The notes: a model not told the origin generated them from the sequence alone. A stretch of 64,000 nt of DNA from Streptomyces sp. NBC_00654 (GCF_026341775.1 NZ_JAPEOB010000001.1:310001-374000); one strand, 5' to 3'. Shown: positions 25,124 to 34,340, counted from the stretch's first letter. A program made the numbers and translations.

Positions 25124-26658
25124 AGCTCGGCGTCGGTCACCTCGCGCGGGGCCGGGCCCGCGTGGAAGAAGCCGGCGTTGTCGGCGTCCAGCTTCCGGAG
25201 GAAGTCGAAGCCCTTCGCGTCCTGCTCGCCGAACGCGACGAACTGGAAGAACAGCGGCAGCCGCGCGGCCTCGGCCAGCGCCTGCTTGGCGGCCTGCTTG
25301 GCGTCCGGCGGGCCGTCCGTCTGGAAGATCACCAGTGCGGGGCCGGTGGCCGCCGACTTCTCGTAGTGCGCGACGACCTCCTCGACGGCCCGGTGGTAGT
25401 GGGTACGGCCCAGGCGGCCGAGACCCGCGTGCAGCTCGTCGACCCGGCCCTCGTGGGCGGCGAGGTCGATCGTCCCGGTGCCGTCGATGTCGGTCGAGAA
25501 GAAGACGACGGGCACGGTGGCGCTCTCGTCGAGGTGCGCGGCGAGGGCCATGGCGCGGTCGCCCAGGTGCTGGGCGCTGCCGTCCTTGTAGAACGGCCGC
25601 ATGGAGCCCGAGCGGTCCAGGACCAGGTAGACGGTGGCACGGAGCCCCGTCAGCCCGTGCGCCTTGAGCCCGGCCTGCGCCGCCTTGTACGGGGCGGCGA
25701 GCTGGGGGGCGCGCGACTTGACCCGGGCCAGGGTGATCGCGGGCTTGCCGGGGGTGGGTGTGGATGCGGGGGCAGCGGTGTCGGCGGGGGCCGGTGCGGT
25801 GGGTGCTTCCGGTGCGGCAGTGGGCTCGGCGGCCTCGGGAGCCTCGACGGCTTCGGGGGCGTCCGGGGTCTCGACGGGCTCAGGTGCGGTGACGGCTTCA
25901 GGTGCCTCGACGGCTTCGGGGGCGTCCGGGGTCTCGACGGGCTCAGGTGCGGTGACGGCTTCAGGTGCCTCGGCCGACTCGGTCGCCGCCCGGGGAGCCG
26001 GCGCGGGCTCCGATGCCGGCTCCGGCTCGGTATCGCTTTCGGTGCCGGCCTCGGCGTCGGCTTCGGCGGTGACCGCGGACGTGGGCTCGGCCTCGGCGCC
26101 TGCCTCGGCCCCTGCCACTGTCTCGGCCTCGGCCTCTGCCACTGTCTCCGCCGGAGCCTCGGCGGCGGGTGCGGGCTTGGCCTCGGCCTCCGGTTCCGGC
26201 TCCAGGTCGATCGTGATCGGCTCCGGCGCGGTCTCCGGCTCCGCGTCCGGGGTCCTGTCGGCCTTGGCCGTCGCCTCGACGGGCTCGGGCTTCGGCTTCG
26301 TCGGATCCGGGGACGAACCCTGGGCCGGGACCGTCGGGGTGGCCGCCTTGTCGAAGGCCGCCGCGACCAGATCGGAGGCCAGCCCGCTCTCGGCGGACCC
26401 GGAGCCCGAACCGGAACCCGAACCGGAGCCCGAACCGGCGGCGGCTGAAGAGACCGACGTAAGGGTGGAAGCAGAGGAAGGCGAGGCAGGGGCAGGAACC
26501 GAGGCCTTCGCTTCCGGCACGGGTGCGGCCGCCGAAGTGGTCTCCGGCTCCGATTCCGTGGGCGGGGTGCGCTCGGCCTGGGGCGGGACGGTGGCCGTGG
26601 GCGGCTCGTCCTGCTCCGTGCGGCCGAACACCTTGCGCAGCAAGCTCCGAATGCCCAT
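25057..26658 (-). CDS. VWA (TerF/TerY-like) protein with long acidic low-complexity linker
   Basis: 533 aa. Short N-terminal segment [18 protein letters not shown], a Gly/Ser run near 90 and about 230 residues of Ala/Pro/Glu repeats, then a C-terminal von Willebrand A domain with MIDAS motif [36 protein letters not shown] and [13 protein letters not shown]. It resembles the VWA proteins of tellurium-resistance/stress systems, which bind metal and partner proteins. No ter genes are adjacent (a TerB gene lies 25 kb away). ATG 26658 follows GAAAGG; ATG 26676 lies six codons upstream. Two exact 63-nt tandem units encode part of the linker. Confidence 0.8.
   Translation of the reverse strand: MGIRSLLRKVFGRTEQDEPPTATVPPQAERTPPTESEPETTSAAAPVPEAKASVPAPASPSSASTLTSVSSAAAGSGSGSGSGSGSGSAESGLASDLVAAAFDKAATPTVPAQGSSPDPTKPKPEPVEATAKADRTPDAEPETAPEPITIDLEPEPEAEAKPAPAAEAPAETVAEAEAETVAGAEAGAEAEPTSAVTAEADAEAGTESDTEPEPASEPAPAPRAATESAEAPEAVTAPEPVETPDAPEAVEAPEAVTAPEPVETPDAPEAVEAPEAAEPTAAPEAPTAPAPADTAAPASTPTPGKPAITLARVKSRAPQLAAPYKAAQAGLKAHGLTGLRATVYLVLDRSGSMRPFYKDGSAQHLGDRAMALAAHLDESATVPVVFFSTDIDGTGTIDLAAHEGRVDELHAGLGRLGRTHYHRAVEEVVAHYEKSAATGPALVIFQTDGPPDAKQAAKQALAEAARLPLFFQFVAFGEQDAKGFDFLRKLDADNAGFFHAGPAPREVTDAELYREILAGLPAWIAARETVTGG
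25841..25966 (-). repeat. 63-bp exact tandem duplication in the VWA linker
   Basis: Units 25841-25903 and 25904-25966 are identical and encode 21 residues each, with the motif [15 protein letters not shown]. Being a multiple of 3 it keeps the frame and could vary in copy number between strains. Confidence 0.9.
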
Positions 26659-26864
26659 GGGCGAGGCCTTTCGCATGAGTTGGGTGCGGTAAATGTCCGA
26701 CCTGCGGAAAATGATCCCTGACCAGGACGGATACGTAAGGTTAGCGGCCGGATCCGGCCGTTCGGTGGTGCGGCCCGCCCCCGGCACGGTTGAGCCGCGA
26801 TCGATTTCCGGCCGGACCGTGCCGGTGCCCCGGTGGATCATCAAGAGAGCAGCGGTGTCCCGGA

Positions 26865-26886
26865 CTTCACCGTCCGTTCACCGGGA
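26865..26886 (+). promoter_or_regulatory. PHO box (PhoP binding direct repeats) upstream of phoX
   Basis: Two adjacent 11-nt units, CTTCACCGTCC and GTTCACCGGGA, match the Streptomyces PhoP direct-repeat unit (GTTCACC + 4). They end 64 nt before the phoX GTG, the expected place for phosphate-starvation activation. Confidence 0.75.
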
Positions 26887-26950
26887 GTCCGTCGTACCGC
26901 GTGGATGCGCACCTACCGTCACGCAAGACACATAGATGGAGGGAAACCAC

Positions 26951-29020
26951 GTGCGCAATCTGCTGCCGCTCATCAGCTCGCACCCGGGCGGGCGCTCTGC
27001 GCTGACCTGCCGCTTCCGCTGCGGTGACGCCTGCTTCAAGGAGATACCGAACACCAGCGACAACGAGTACGCCGGCGATGTCATCGCCGGTGCCCTGTCG
27101 CGTCGCTCGATGATGCGTGCCGCCGCCGTGGTGACCGTGGCCACTGCCGCCGGGACCGCCGCGCTGACCGGCCCGAACGTCCCGCAGGCCGAGGCCGCGG
27201 CGCTCGCCGGTCATGGCCACGGGCCCGGACACCCGCACCGGCCCACTCCCTCCGGTGCCCGCGGTCTGCGTTTCACGCCCGTGGCGCCCAACAAGAACGA
27301 CAAGGTCACCGTCCCGGACGGGTACGGCCAGAACGTGGTGATCCGCTGGGGCGAGCCGATCCTGCGCGGTGCGCCCGCCTTCAATCCGGACAAGCAGTCC
27401 GCGAAGGCGCAGGCGGGCCAGTTCGGTTACAACAACGACTTCCTCTCCCTGCTCCCGCTCCGCGGTGAGCGCGGCCGTCAGGTCCTGGTCGCCAACCACG
27501 AGTACACGGACGAGATCCTGATGTTCCGTGGATACGATCCGGCCAACCCGACCCGCGAGCAGGTCGAGATCGCCTGGGCGGCGCACGGACTCTCCGTGGT
27601 CGTCGTCCAGGAGGAGCACCGCACCGGCAAGCTCGGCCCGGTCAACCGGCACCCGCTCAACCGCCGGCTCACCGCGACCAGCGAATTCCGGGTCACCGGC
27701 CCGGCCGCCGGCAGCGCCCTGCTGCGTACGTCCGCCGACCGCACCGGCCGCAAGGTGTTCGGCACGCTCAACAACTGCGCGGGTGGCACCACGCCGTGGG
27801 GCACGACCCTGCACGGCGAGGAGAACTTCAACCAGTACTTCGCCAACGGTTCCACCGACATGCACAAGCGGTACGGCATCGGGGCGGGTGCCACGGAGCG
27901 CAAGTGGGAGCGGTTCGACAAGCGCTTCGACCTGGCCGAGGAGCCCAACGAGGCCAACCGCTTCGGCTGGGTCGTCGAACTGGACCCGTACGACCCGGAC
28001 TCCACTCCGCGCAAGCGGACCGCGCTGGGCCGGTTCAAGCACGAGGCCGCCCAGCCCCGGCTGACCTCCGACGGGCGTCCGGTCGTGTACATGGGCGACG
28101 ACGAGAAGTTCGACTACTTCTATAAGTTCGTCTCCAGCAAGCGGATGAAGAAGGGGAACTCGCGGGCGGCCCGCGAGCACAACCTCACGCTGCTGGACGA
28201 GGGCACGCTGTACGTCGCGAAGCTGTCCGGCGACTCCCCGGTCGAGGAGTTCGACGGCACCGGAAAGCTGCCCAAGGACGGCGAGTTCGACGGCAGCGGC
28301 GTCTGGATTCCGCTGGCCACGGGCAACACCTCGCATGTGCCCGGCATGACCGCCGAGGAGGTGTACGTCTACACGCGCCTGGCCGGTGACAAGGTCGGTG
28401 CCACGAAGATGGACCGCCCCGAGGACGTCGAGCCCTCGCCGCGTACCGGCCGCGTGTACATCGCGCTCACCAACAACTCCGACCGCGGCAAGGCGGGCAA
28501 GGCCGGGGCGGACGAGGCGAACCCGCGCAACGCCAACAAGCACGGCCAGATCCTGGAGCTCGCCGAGAACTGGGACGACCCGGCGGGTGACGGCTTCGCC
28601 TGGCGGCTCTTCCTCGTCGCGGGCGACCCGAACGACCCGGCGACGTATTTCGCCGGCTTCCCCAAGGAGAAGGTCAGCCCGATCTCCTGCCCGGACAACG
28701 TGGCCTTCGACGACCACGGCAACCTGTGGATCTCCACGGACGGCAACCAACTGGGCTCGCACGACGGGCTGTTCGGGGTTGCCACACAGGGTGACCGGCG
28801 CGGGGAGCTGAAGCAGTTCCTGACCGTGCCGACGGGCGCCGAGACCTGTGGCCCGCTCATCCAGGACCGCCGGGTCCTGGTCGCCGTGCAGCACCCGGGC
28901 GAGATCGACGGCGCGTCCGTCGAGAAGCCGGCGAGCAGCTGGCCCGACGGTCCCGGGAAGATCGTCCGCCCGTCGGTCGTCGCCGTCTGGCGCAAGGACG
29001 GCCGCGACATCGGCGTCTGA
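26951..29020 (+). CDS. phoX: PhoX-type (DUF839) secreted alkaline phosphatase
   Basis: 689 aa. N-terminal region of about 48 residues followed by a Tat-type signal (SRRSMM at 50-55, then a hydrophobic Ala-rich stretch), so exported folded. The mature domain has VLVANHEYTDEILMFRGYD, TLHGEENFNQYFANGS, DEKFDYFYKFVS, RPEDVEPSPRTGRVYIALTN and FDDHGNLWISTDGNQ, the beta-propeller/metal-binding segments of PhoX phosphatases (Ca/Fe cofactor). It releases phosphate from organic esters outside the cell. Start GTG 26951 follows GGAGGG. The PHO box 64 nt upstream indicates PhoRP control. Confidence 0.88.
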   Translation: MRNLLPLISSHPGGRSALTCRFRCGDACFKEIPNTSDNEYAGDVIAGALSRRSMMRAAAVVTVATAAGTAALTGPNVPQAEAAALAGHGHGPGHPHRPTPSGARGLRFTPVAPNKNDKVTVPDGYGQNVVIRWGEPILRGAPAFNPDKQSAKAQAGQFGYNNDFLSLLPLRGERGRQVLVANHEYTDEILMFRGYDPANPTREQVEIAWAAHGLSVVVVQEEHRTGKLGPVNRHPLNRRLTATSEFRVTGPAAGSALLRTSADRTGRKVFGTLNNCAGGTTPWGTTLHGEENFNQYFANGSTDMHKRYGIGAGATERKWERFDKRFDLAEEPNEANRFGWVVELDPYDPDSTPRKRTALGRFKHEAAQPRLTSDGRPVVYMGDDEKFDYFYKFVSSKRMKKGNSRAAREHNLTLLDEGTLYVAKLSGDSPVEEFDGTGKLPKDGEFDGSGVWIPLATGNTSHVPGMTAEEVYVYTRLAGDKVGATKMDRPEDVEPSPRTGRVYIALTNNSDRGKAGKAGADEANPRNANKHGQILELAENWDDPAGDGFAWRLFLVAGDPNDPATYFAGFPKEKVSPISCPDNVAFDDHGNLWISTDGNQLGSHDGLFGVATQGDRRGELKQFLTVPTGAETCGPLIQDRRVLVAVQHPGEIDGASVEKPASSWPDGPGKIVRPSVVAVWRKDGRDIGV

Positions 29021-29052
29021 GACCGGACGCGCTTCCGGCAGGGGAGCCGGTC

Positions 29053-29107
29053 GCGGGACGCGCGTCAGGCCCGTACCGACCCGGTGCGGGCCTGACGCGC
29101 GTCCCGC
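29053..29107 (+). terminator. phoX terminator
   Basis: 21-bp perfect stem (29053-29073 with 29087-29107) with an additional inner ACCG/CGGT pairing in the loop; 32 nt after the phoX stop. Confidence 0.85.
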
Positions 29108-29157
29108 GCATTCCGTCCGGTGCCCCGCGAGCCCACCAGGGATGGGGGGACAGCGCT

Positions 29158-29163
29158 TAGAGT
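29158..29163 (+). promoter_or_regulatory. Predicted -10 (TAGAGT), leaderless start of the S4 gene
   Basis: TAGAGT followed by exactly 7 nt and ATG 29171; no Shine-Dalgarno present. Confidence 0.55.
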
Positions 29164-29170
29164 CGGACCC

Positions 29171-29590
29171 ATGGTTTCCGGTGACGCACCACAGACGGAG
29201 GGAAGCGTCCGGGTCGACGTCTGGATCTGGTCGGTCCGGCTGACGAAGACCCGTTCGCAGGCCGCTGCCGCCTGCCGGGCAGGACATGTGAAGGTCGGCG
29301 GGGTACGGGCCAAGCCCGCCCAGACGGTCGGCGTCGGCGACGAGGTGCGGCTCCGGCACGCGGGGCGGGACCGGATCGTCGTCGTGTCGAAGATCGTGAA
29401 GAAGAGGGTCGGCCCGCCGGTCGCGGCGGAGTGCTTCGTCGACAACAGCCCGCCCCCGCCGCCCCGTGAAGTGGCGATCGAGGTACCGGTCCGGGACAGG
29501 GGCGCCGGCCGGCCGACCAAGCGCGACCGGCGGGAGATGGAGCGCCTTCAGGGCCGCGCCCCGGAACAGGCGCCCGGCCCGCGGCACTGA
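29171..29590 (+). CDS. S4-domain RNA-binding protein (Hsp15-like)
   Basis: 139 aa. S4 domain at about 13-75: VRVDVWIWSVRLTKTRSQAA, ACRAGHVKVGGVRAKPAQTV, GVGDEVRL. Then a basic C-terminal tail (GRPTKRDRREMERLQGRAPE). This resembles the heat-shock Hsp15/RqcH-associated S4 proteins that bind 50S subunits carrying stalled nascent chains. ATG 29171 was chosen because a -10 hexamer lies 7 nt before it and translation upstream lacks family similarity. Followed by a parS site and the convergent FUSC gene. Confidence 0.85.
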   Translation: MVSGDAPQTEGSVRVDVWIWSVRLTKTRSQAAAACRAGHVKVGGVRAKPAQTVGVGDEVRLRHAGRDRIVVVSKIVKKRVGPPVAAECFVDNSPPPPPREVAIEVPVRDRGAGRPTKRDRREMERLQGRAPEQAPGPRH

Positions 29591-29660
29591 CCCGTACTGA
29601 CCCGCACGGGCTCCCACGGGCTCCCACGGGCTCTCTGGGCCTCGTACGGGTCCGTGGGGT

Positions 29661-29674
29661 GTTTCACGTGAAAC
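29661..29674. other. parS site within a 28-bp perfect palindrome
   Basis: Perfect GTTTCACGTGAAAC. The dyad extends a further 7 nt each side (29654-29681), so the whole 28-bp segment is its own reverse complement. It sits between the convergent S4 and FUSC genes and could also fold as a terminator. Confidence 0.9.
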
Positions 29675-29753
29675 ACCCCACCGGGACGGTTGTGGCCGAG
29701 GAGGGTCGAGCCCGTACGGGGCTGAGCGGGAGCCGCCGCGAGGCCGGACCGGG

Positions 29754-31736
29754 TCAGGGCTGGGGCGAGGCGATGGCGCGGGCAGCCGCCACCTCCTGGC
29801 GCAGTGGCTCAAGGACACTGTCCTCGTCGCCCGGCAGCTCGGCCCGCACCTCCACCAGGACCTCGCTGCTCCGGATGCCGTCGGCCAGCTCCCGCAGCTG
29901 CCGCTCGATCCCCGCCACCTCGTCGGGCGAGGGCTCCGGGACGCCGTGGTTCACCCGGACCCGGGCCGCCGTCGTCGCGTCCACGATCCGTTCGACGGCG
30001 ACGACGAGCGGCCACCAGGCGGCGGCCCGGGTGCCGACCGGGGGCGGTTCCGTCAGGGCCCGCTGGAACTCGGACCGTACGGAGGACAGGTCGCGGTAGA
30101 GGCGGCGGCGGGCCCGTACCCGTTCGGCCTGGTCGGTGCCGTGGCCGTCGAAGCCGCAGGCCACGTAGTCGGCGATGTCCGTCACGGCGTCGGCGAGCCG
30201 GGAGCCGATCCGGGTGTGCCAGCTCTCGGGCCACAGCAGATAGCCCGCGATCAGCACGATTCCGCAGCCGATCAGACTGTCCAGGAAGCGTGGCCAGACG
30301 AGGCCCACGCCCTGATGGTTCAGCAGGTCCGACAGCAGCAGGATGACCGGAGTGATGGCCGCGGTCTGGAAGGCGTACCCCTTCGCCGTGAGCACCGGGA
30401 TCAGCGCCGCGAGCACCACCATCACGGGCACGTCCCACCACCCGATCGGTACCGCGGACAGCACCGGGGCGGCGATGACCAGCCCGGCCGCCGTCCCCAC
30501 CGCGCGCAGCACGGCACGCGAGAACACCGAACCGAAGTCGGGCTTCAGGACGAATGTGACGGTCAGCGCGACCCAGTACGAGCGGGGCACCGGGACCAGC
30601 GAGGTGAGCGCCTGCGCCAGACCGATGCAGAGGGCCAGCCGGAGCCCGTACCGCCAGGACGTGGCGGAGAGGAGCACACTGCGGGTCGTCCGGCGGATCC
30701 GTACACCGAGCGCGGCGGGCCGTCCGAGCCGGTCGTCCACGTTGTACGGGTCGGGGTCGGCCTTGTGTACGACGGTCGCCGTGTGCCGCAGCGCGCTGTC
30801 CACCGCACGGGCCTCGGGGGAGTCCGGTTCGGGCAGCCGGAGTTCGGGCTCGCCGGTACGGCTCCGCTCGACGTCGTCCGCCAGTTCGCGGACCGCCGCC
30901 GGGATCTCGGCGGGCAGCGGGTGGCGGCGCAGATGCACGGCGGGTGCCGCCTCGACGAGCGGGATGACGACGTTGAGCTGGGACAGGAGCCGCACCATGG
31001 GGGCGCTGCGCCCGTGGTAGCGGGCACGACGGGCGAGGATCAGATCGTAGGAGGTGTTGAGCGACTGGGTGACCGCCTGGCGCTGCTGTTCGTACTCCGG
31101 GGTCGCGGCGGCCGTCAGCAGATCGGCGATGGACCGGTAGGTGTCGGCGACCGCGACGCGTTCGGGGAGCTTGCCGCGGAACGGCCAGGAGAGCAGGGTC
31201 AGGGCCAGCACCACCAGGCCGCCGAGGGTCAGCAGCAGGGGTGCCACCCACCAGGGGTCCGGCATCGGCAGCCCGGCGCCGACCACCGCGTTGAGCAGGA
31301 GCAGCAGGCCGGAGACGGAGGCGACGGCGCCGATCGTCGACATCATGCCGGAGACCAGGCCGACGAGGGTCAGTACGGCGACGGCCGCCCAGCCGGTCCC
31401 GAACACGAAGGTGCCCAGCATGATGCCGAGGGCCCCGAACAGTTGCGGCACGGCGATGTTGAGGATCCGCATGCGGTAGGCGTCGGCGGTGTCGCCGATG
31501 ACACCGGACAGGGCGCCCATCGACACGAGTGCGCCGTACGCGGGCCGGTCGGCCGCGAAGCCGACGGCCAGCGGGGCGGCCAGGGCGATGGAGGCGCGCA
31601 GGACCGCGGCCCGGTGAATGGGCGTGGGCTGCGGGAGCAGCCCGTTCAGCAGCCAGGGCGGTGGTGCCGCGCGCTTCCGTTCGGCTTCCGCTTCCGCTTC
31701 GGCATCCGCATCGGCGGCGTCGTCGGCCGTGGCCAC
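29754..31736 (-). CDS. FUSC family membrane protein (aromatic-acid exporter-like)
   Basis: 660 aa polytopic membrane protein. N-terminal helices (RASIALAAPLAVGFAADRPA; LFGALGIMLGTFVFGTGWAA; SGLLLLLNAVVGAGLP), a cytoplasmic region of about 180 residues, and a second membrane half with SWRYGLRLALCIGLAQALTS, YWVALTVTFVLKPDFGSVFS and FLDSLIGCGIVLIAGYLLWP. Duplicated halves with the P-D-F-G motif are typical of the FUSC/AaeB-like family, which exports aromatic carboxylates. The start GTG 31736 (VATADDAADADAEA) has AGGGGG 6 nt upstream, 34 nt after the DUF2630 stop, so the two form an operon. The longer upstream frame is not coding. Confidence 0.82.
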   Translation of the reverse strand: MATADDAADADAEAEAEAERKRAAPPPWLLNGLLPQPTPIHRAAVLRASIALAAPLAVGFAADRPAYGALVSMGALSGVIGDTADAYRMRILNIAVPQLFGALGIMLGTFVFGTGWAAVAVLTLVGLVSGMMSTIGAVASVSGLLLLLNAVVGAGLPMPDPWWVAPLLLTLGGLVVLALTLLSWPFRGKLPERVAVADTYRSIADLLTAAATPEYEQQRQAVTQSLNTSYDLILARRARYHGRSAPMVRLLSQLNVVIPLVEAAPAVHLRRHPLPAEIPAAVRELADDVERSRTGEPELRLPEPDSPEARAVDSALRHTATVVHKADPDPYNVDDRLGRPAALGVRIRRTTRSVLLSATSWRYGLRLALCIGLAQALTSLVPVPRSYWVALTVTFVLKPDFGSVFSRAVLRAVGTAAGLVIAAPVLSAVPIGWWDVPVMVVLAALIPVLTAKGYAFQTAAITPVILLLSDLLNHQGVGLVWPRFLDSLIGCGIVLIAGYLLWPESWHTRIGSRLADAVTDIADYVACGFDGHGTDQAERVRARRRLYRDLSSVRSEFQRALTEPPPVGTRAAAWWPLVVAVERIVDATTAARVRVNHGVPEPSPDEVAGIERQLRELADGIRSSEVLVEVRAELPGDEDSVLEPLRQEVAAARAIASPQP

Positions 31737-31770
31737 TGCGTACCCCCTGGCTGTTCTTCGAGGTCTCCGG

Positions 31771-32016
31771 TCAGCTCTGGTAGCCCTCCACCTCGTCGGC
31801 GGGGCGGACCCTCGCCACGGACGGGTCCTCGCCGAATTCGCTGAGGGCGCGCCGCTGACGCAACAGGTCCCAGCACTGATCGAGTTGGATCTCCACCGTA
31901 CGCAGGCGCGCCTTCTCCTCCGCCGACAGGCCCGGATTCCCGGTGGACCGGTCGCGCAGGGCCCGCTCCTCGGCGACCAGTCCGTCGATGTTCTCGAAGA
32001 TGTCGCGGTCGGCCAT
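31771..32016 (-). CDS. DUF2630 family protein
   Basis: 81 aa: MADRDIFENIDGLVAEERAL, SAEEKARLRTVEIQLDQCWD, LLRQRRALSEFGEDPSVARV, RPADEVEGYQS. All-helical, soluble, and matches the small actinobacterial DUF2630 family, of unknown function. Strong GGAGGAA ribosome site before ATG 32016. First gene of a two-gene operon with the FUSC transporter. Confidence 0.88.
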   Translation of the reverse strand: MADRDIFENIDGLVAEERALRDRSTGNPGLSAEEKARLRTVEIQLDQCWDLLRQRRALSEFGEDPSVARVRPADEVEGYQS

Positions 32017-32085
32017 GGGGGTTCCTCCGTTGGAGTCTCGTGGGTGCGGTGGGTGCGGTGGGTGCGGTGAGAGCCGGTGACGGGG

Positions 32086-33036
32086 TCAGAGGGCGAAGAC
32101 GGTTTTGCCGCGGGCGCCGCCCGCGCGGTTCCGGGCGAGGGCCTGCGGGGCTTTCTCCAGGGGGAGCTCGATGTCGATGGGGCTGCGCAGCGTGCCCGAC
32201 AGGACACCGGCGGCGAGGACGTCGAGCAGGCCGGGGGCCGGGGCGAGCCGGAAGCCGACGCACTCCACCCCGGTGGGAGGCGCGCCTCGTCCGGCGACCG
32301 GGCGGGTGGTGAGCGCGACTCCGCCCTCGTGCACGAGGGCGGAGGCCGCGGCGAAGGCGGCAGGGTCGGTGGAGACGAGGTCGACGAGAGCGTCGGCCCC
32401 GTCCGGGGACATCCCGCGCAGTCCCGCTTCGAGGGCCCCGGGCCCGGCGGTGGTATCGATGGTGGCGGCCGCGCCGAGGGCGGCCATCCGCCGGTCCTCG
32501 TCGCCGCGCACCACCGCGATCACCCGCACACCGCGGGCGGCGGCGAGCTGGGTCAGATAGCTGCCGACACCGCCCGCCGCTCCGATGACGAGCAGGGTCC
32601 CGCCGCTGCCGACCCGCGCGGCCGAAAGGATCTGCGCGGCGCTCATCCCGGCGGACGGGAGCGCCGCCGCGACCTGGAGCGGCAGGTCACGGGGGGCGAG
32701 GGTGATCGGGGAGTTCTGCGGTACCGACACGTACTCGCTGTACGTCCCCTGTCCCACGGGCGGACGCGTCACGCGGCCGAAGACGGGGTCACCCACCCGG
32801 AACCGGTTCCCGCCCCTGCCGATCATGTCCACCCGGCCCGCGAAGTCGACGCCCAGGACCAGGGGAAAGACATGCGGGGCGGAGCCTTCCAGGGCGCCGT
32901 CCGCGGTCTGCCAGTCGAGCGGGTTGAGCGCGGCGTACTCGATCCGCACCCGGACCTCGCCGGCTCCGGGCTCCGGCTTGGGGATCTCGACGGGGCGCGG
33001 TTCCGTACGGAACGCGCTGACCGCGATGGCTCGCAT
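32086..33036 (-). CDS. NADP-dependent zinc-free medium-chain oxidoreductase (quinone oxidoreductase-like)
   Basis: 316 aa. N-terminal GroES-like domain (KPEPGAGEVRVRIEYAALNP; PLVLGVDFAGRVD; GDPVFGRV), Rossmann fold with GAAGGVGSYLTQLAAARGVR, and typical C terminus ELPLEKAPQALARNRAGGAR. The Cys/His ligands of catalytic zinc are absent, so it belongs to the QOR subgroup reducing quinones or enals with NADPH. Start ATG 33036. Separated from the DUF2630 operon by about 70 nt. No partner genes nearby. Confidence 0.85.
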   Translation of the reverse strand: MRAIAVSAFRTEPRPVEIPKPEPGAGEVRVRIEYAALNPLDWQTADGALEGSAPHVFPLVLGVDFAGRVDMIGRGGNRFRVGDPVFGRVTRPPVGQGTYSEYVSVPQNSPITLAPRDLPLQVAAALPSAGMSAAQILSAARVGSGGTLLVIGAAGGVGSYLTQLAAARGVRVIAVVRGDEDRRMAALGAAATIDTTAGPGALEAGLRGMSPDGADALVDLVSTDPAAFAAASALVHEGGVALTTRPVAGRGAPPTGVECVGFRLAPAPGLLDVLAAGVLSGTLRSPIDIELPLEKAPQALARNRAGGARGKTVFAL

Positions 33037-33180
33037 GGGGGAAGACCTCTCCGTCGCGCCCGGTACTCACGAGTCCCACTGTCGCCCGGCCCACGCCCAC
33101 CCGCACGTCGGGTCCGCCCGCCCGTACGGGGCCCGCCCGTCCGCGCGTTGCCCGCTCCGTACGAGGCCCCGCCCGTCCGC

Positions 33181-33300
33181 CCGCGCGTCGCCCCGTCCGT
33201 CCGCGCGTCGCCCCGTCCGTCCGCGCGTCGCCCCGTCCGTCCGCGCGTCGCCCCGTCCGTCCGCGTGACGCCCCGTCCGTCCGCGTGACGCCCGCCCGCA
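33181..33300. repeat. 20-bp minisatellite, six units
   Basis: Four identical units of CCGCGCGTCGCCCCGTCCGT (33181-33260), then two variants with CCGCGTGACG in the first half (33261-33300). Degenerate copies extend left to about 33139. It fills most of the 275-nt gap between the oxidoreductase start (33036) and the 3' end of the next gene; no gene is seen in it. Confidence 0.9.
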
Positions 33301-33311
33301 CGGCGGCTGCG

Positions 33312-34259
33312 CTAACCCGGCGGAACGCCGGGGGCCGCCCGTTCCGGCCGCGCCGCCCGGCGACGGGTCAGCAGCCGCACCACCACCGCCCCCACCAGCA
33401 GGACGGCGCCCACGGCCAGCACCACCCACACGGTCGTCCGCAGCGACGCGGTCAGTGCGTCGAGGACGGCCGCGGCCGCGTCACGGTCGCCGTCCGGCAC
33501 CTCGTCCAGCACCTGGTTCCGGCCGACGGCGACCAGCACCCACAGCACGACCGCTCCGGCCACGAACCCCGCCCCGACCACCGCCGCGGCCGTCAGCGCG
33601 GCCCGCCGGCCACCCCGCACCGTCGCGATGCCCACCACCAGCACCAGGAGCACCAGGGTTCCCACGGCCGGCCAGACGCTGCAGTACCGCAGCCGGCGGA
33701 ACGAGCCGCGAAGGTTGTCGGCCTGATCGGCGGTGAGCACCGTGATCTCCGTGTGCCGGACGGCAATCCGGTCCGCGAACGGGACACCGTCGCGTACCAG
33801 TTCCTGCTTGACCTGCTCGATCACGGGCGCCAGATCGATGGTCACGGCCTCCCCGGTCTCACCGTCCAGTGCCGAGGTCACCGCCTCGTGCGCGGTGCGG
33901 TTGGCCGTGTCCCAGGCCGTCCGGAACGCCTCGGTGGTGGTGAACGACCGCACGGTCTCGTAAAGGAGGCTCCGGGCGGTGTCCTGGAGCGGTCCGAAGT
34001 CGATCTGCTTCATCGCCTCGTCGGTGATCTGTTCGGCCACGGTGTTCTGCACGGCTGGATCGGAGGCGAGCGGGGAGACGGCGGCCAGGTACCGGTCGGT
34101 GTCGTCGATCTCCAGGTCGACCCAGGCGGAGAGCGCGCTCAGCGGCACCAGGACGGCGAGAAGGAGGAAGAGCACTGCCGACAGGGCCGCTGAGAGGGAG
34201 GTCCGCACACTCCCCAGCAAATCCCCTGCGGAGGCCGCACGCCGCAGGCCGTACGCCAT
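33312..34259 (-). CDS. Membrane protein with large extracytoplasmic helical domain
   Basis: 315 aa. Topology: N-terminal helix LSAVLFLLLAVLVPLSALSA, an external helical region of about 150 residues (DDTDRYLAAVSPLASDPAVQ; ITDEAMKQIDFGPLQ; ANRTAHEAVTSAL), then three helices (VGTLVLLVLVVGIATVRG; AAAVVGAGFVAGAVVLWVLV; TVWVVLAVGAVLLVGAVVVR). The WV...DTDRYVxxVSPLA block is a conserved Streptomyces family of unknown function. The start ATG 34259 lacks a good ribosome site; a GTG about 20 codons further in is an alternative. Divergent from the small membrane gene at 34341. Confidence 0.7.
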   Translation of the reverse strand: MAYGLRRAASAGDLLGSVRTSLSAALSAVLFLLLAVLVPLSALSAWVDLEIDDTDRYLAAVSPLASDPAVQNTVAEQITDEAMKQIDFGPLQDTARSLLYETVRSFTTTEAFRTAWDTANRTAHEAVTSALDGETGEAVTIDLAPVIEQVKQELVRDGVPFADRIAVRHTEITVLTADQADNLRGSFRRLRYCSVWPAVGTLVLLVLVVGIATVRGGRRAALTAAAVVGAGFVAGAVVLWVLVAVGRNQVLDEVPDGDRDAAAAVLDALTASLRTTVWVVLAVGAVLLVGAVVVRLLTRRRAARPERAAPGVPPG

Positions 34260-34340
34260 TCGAGTTGCCGTCCGGCGTGGTCGGGTGTGCGCTGGATGGA
34301 CGGGGGCGTGCGACGGGGGAGAGGGAAGGAGCTGTCCGCC

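Noticed and set aside
26867..29818. 983-residue open frame on the - strand
   Set aside because: Shadow of phoX and the S4 gene; no domain or ribosome site.
33181..33300. CRISPR-like array at the 20-bp repeats
   Set aside because: The repeats are head-to-tail without spacers.
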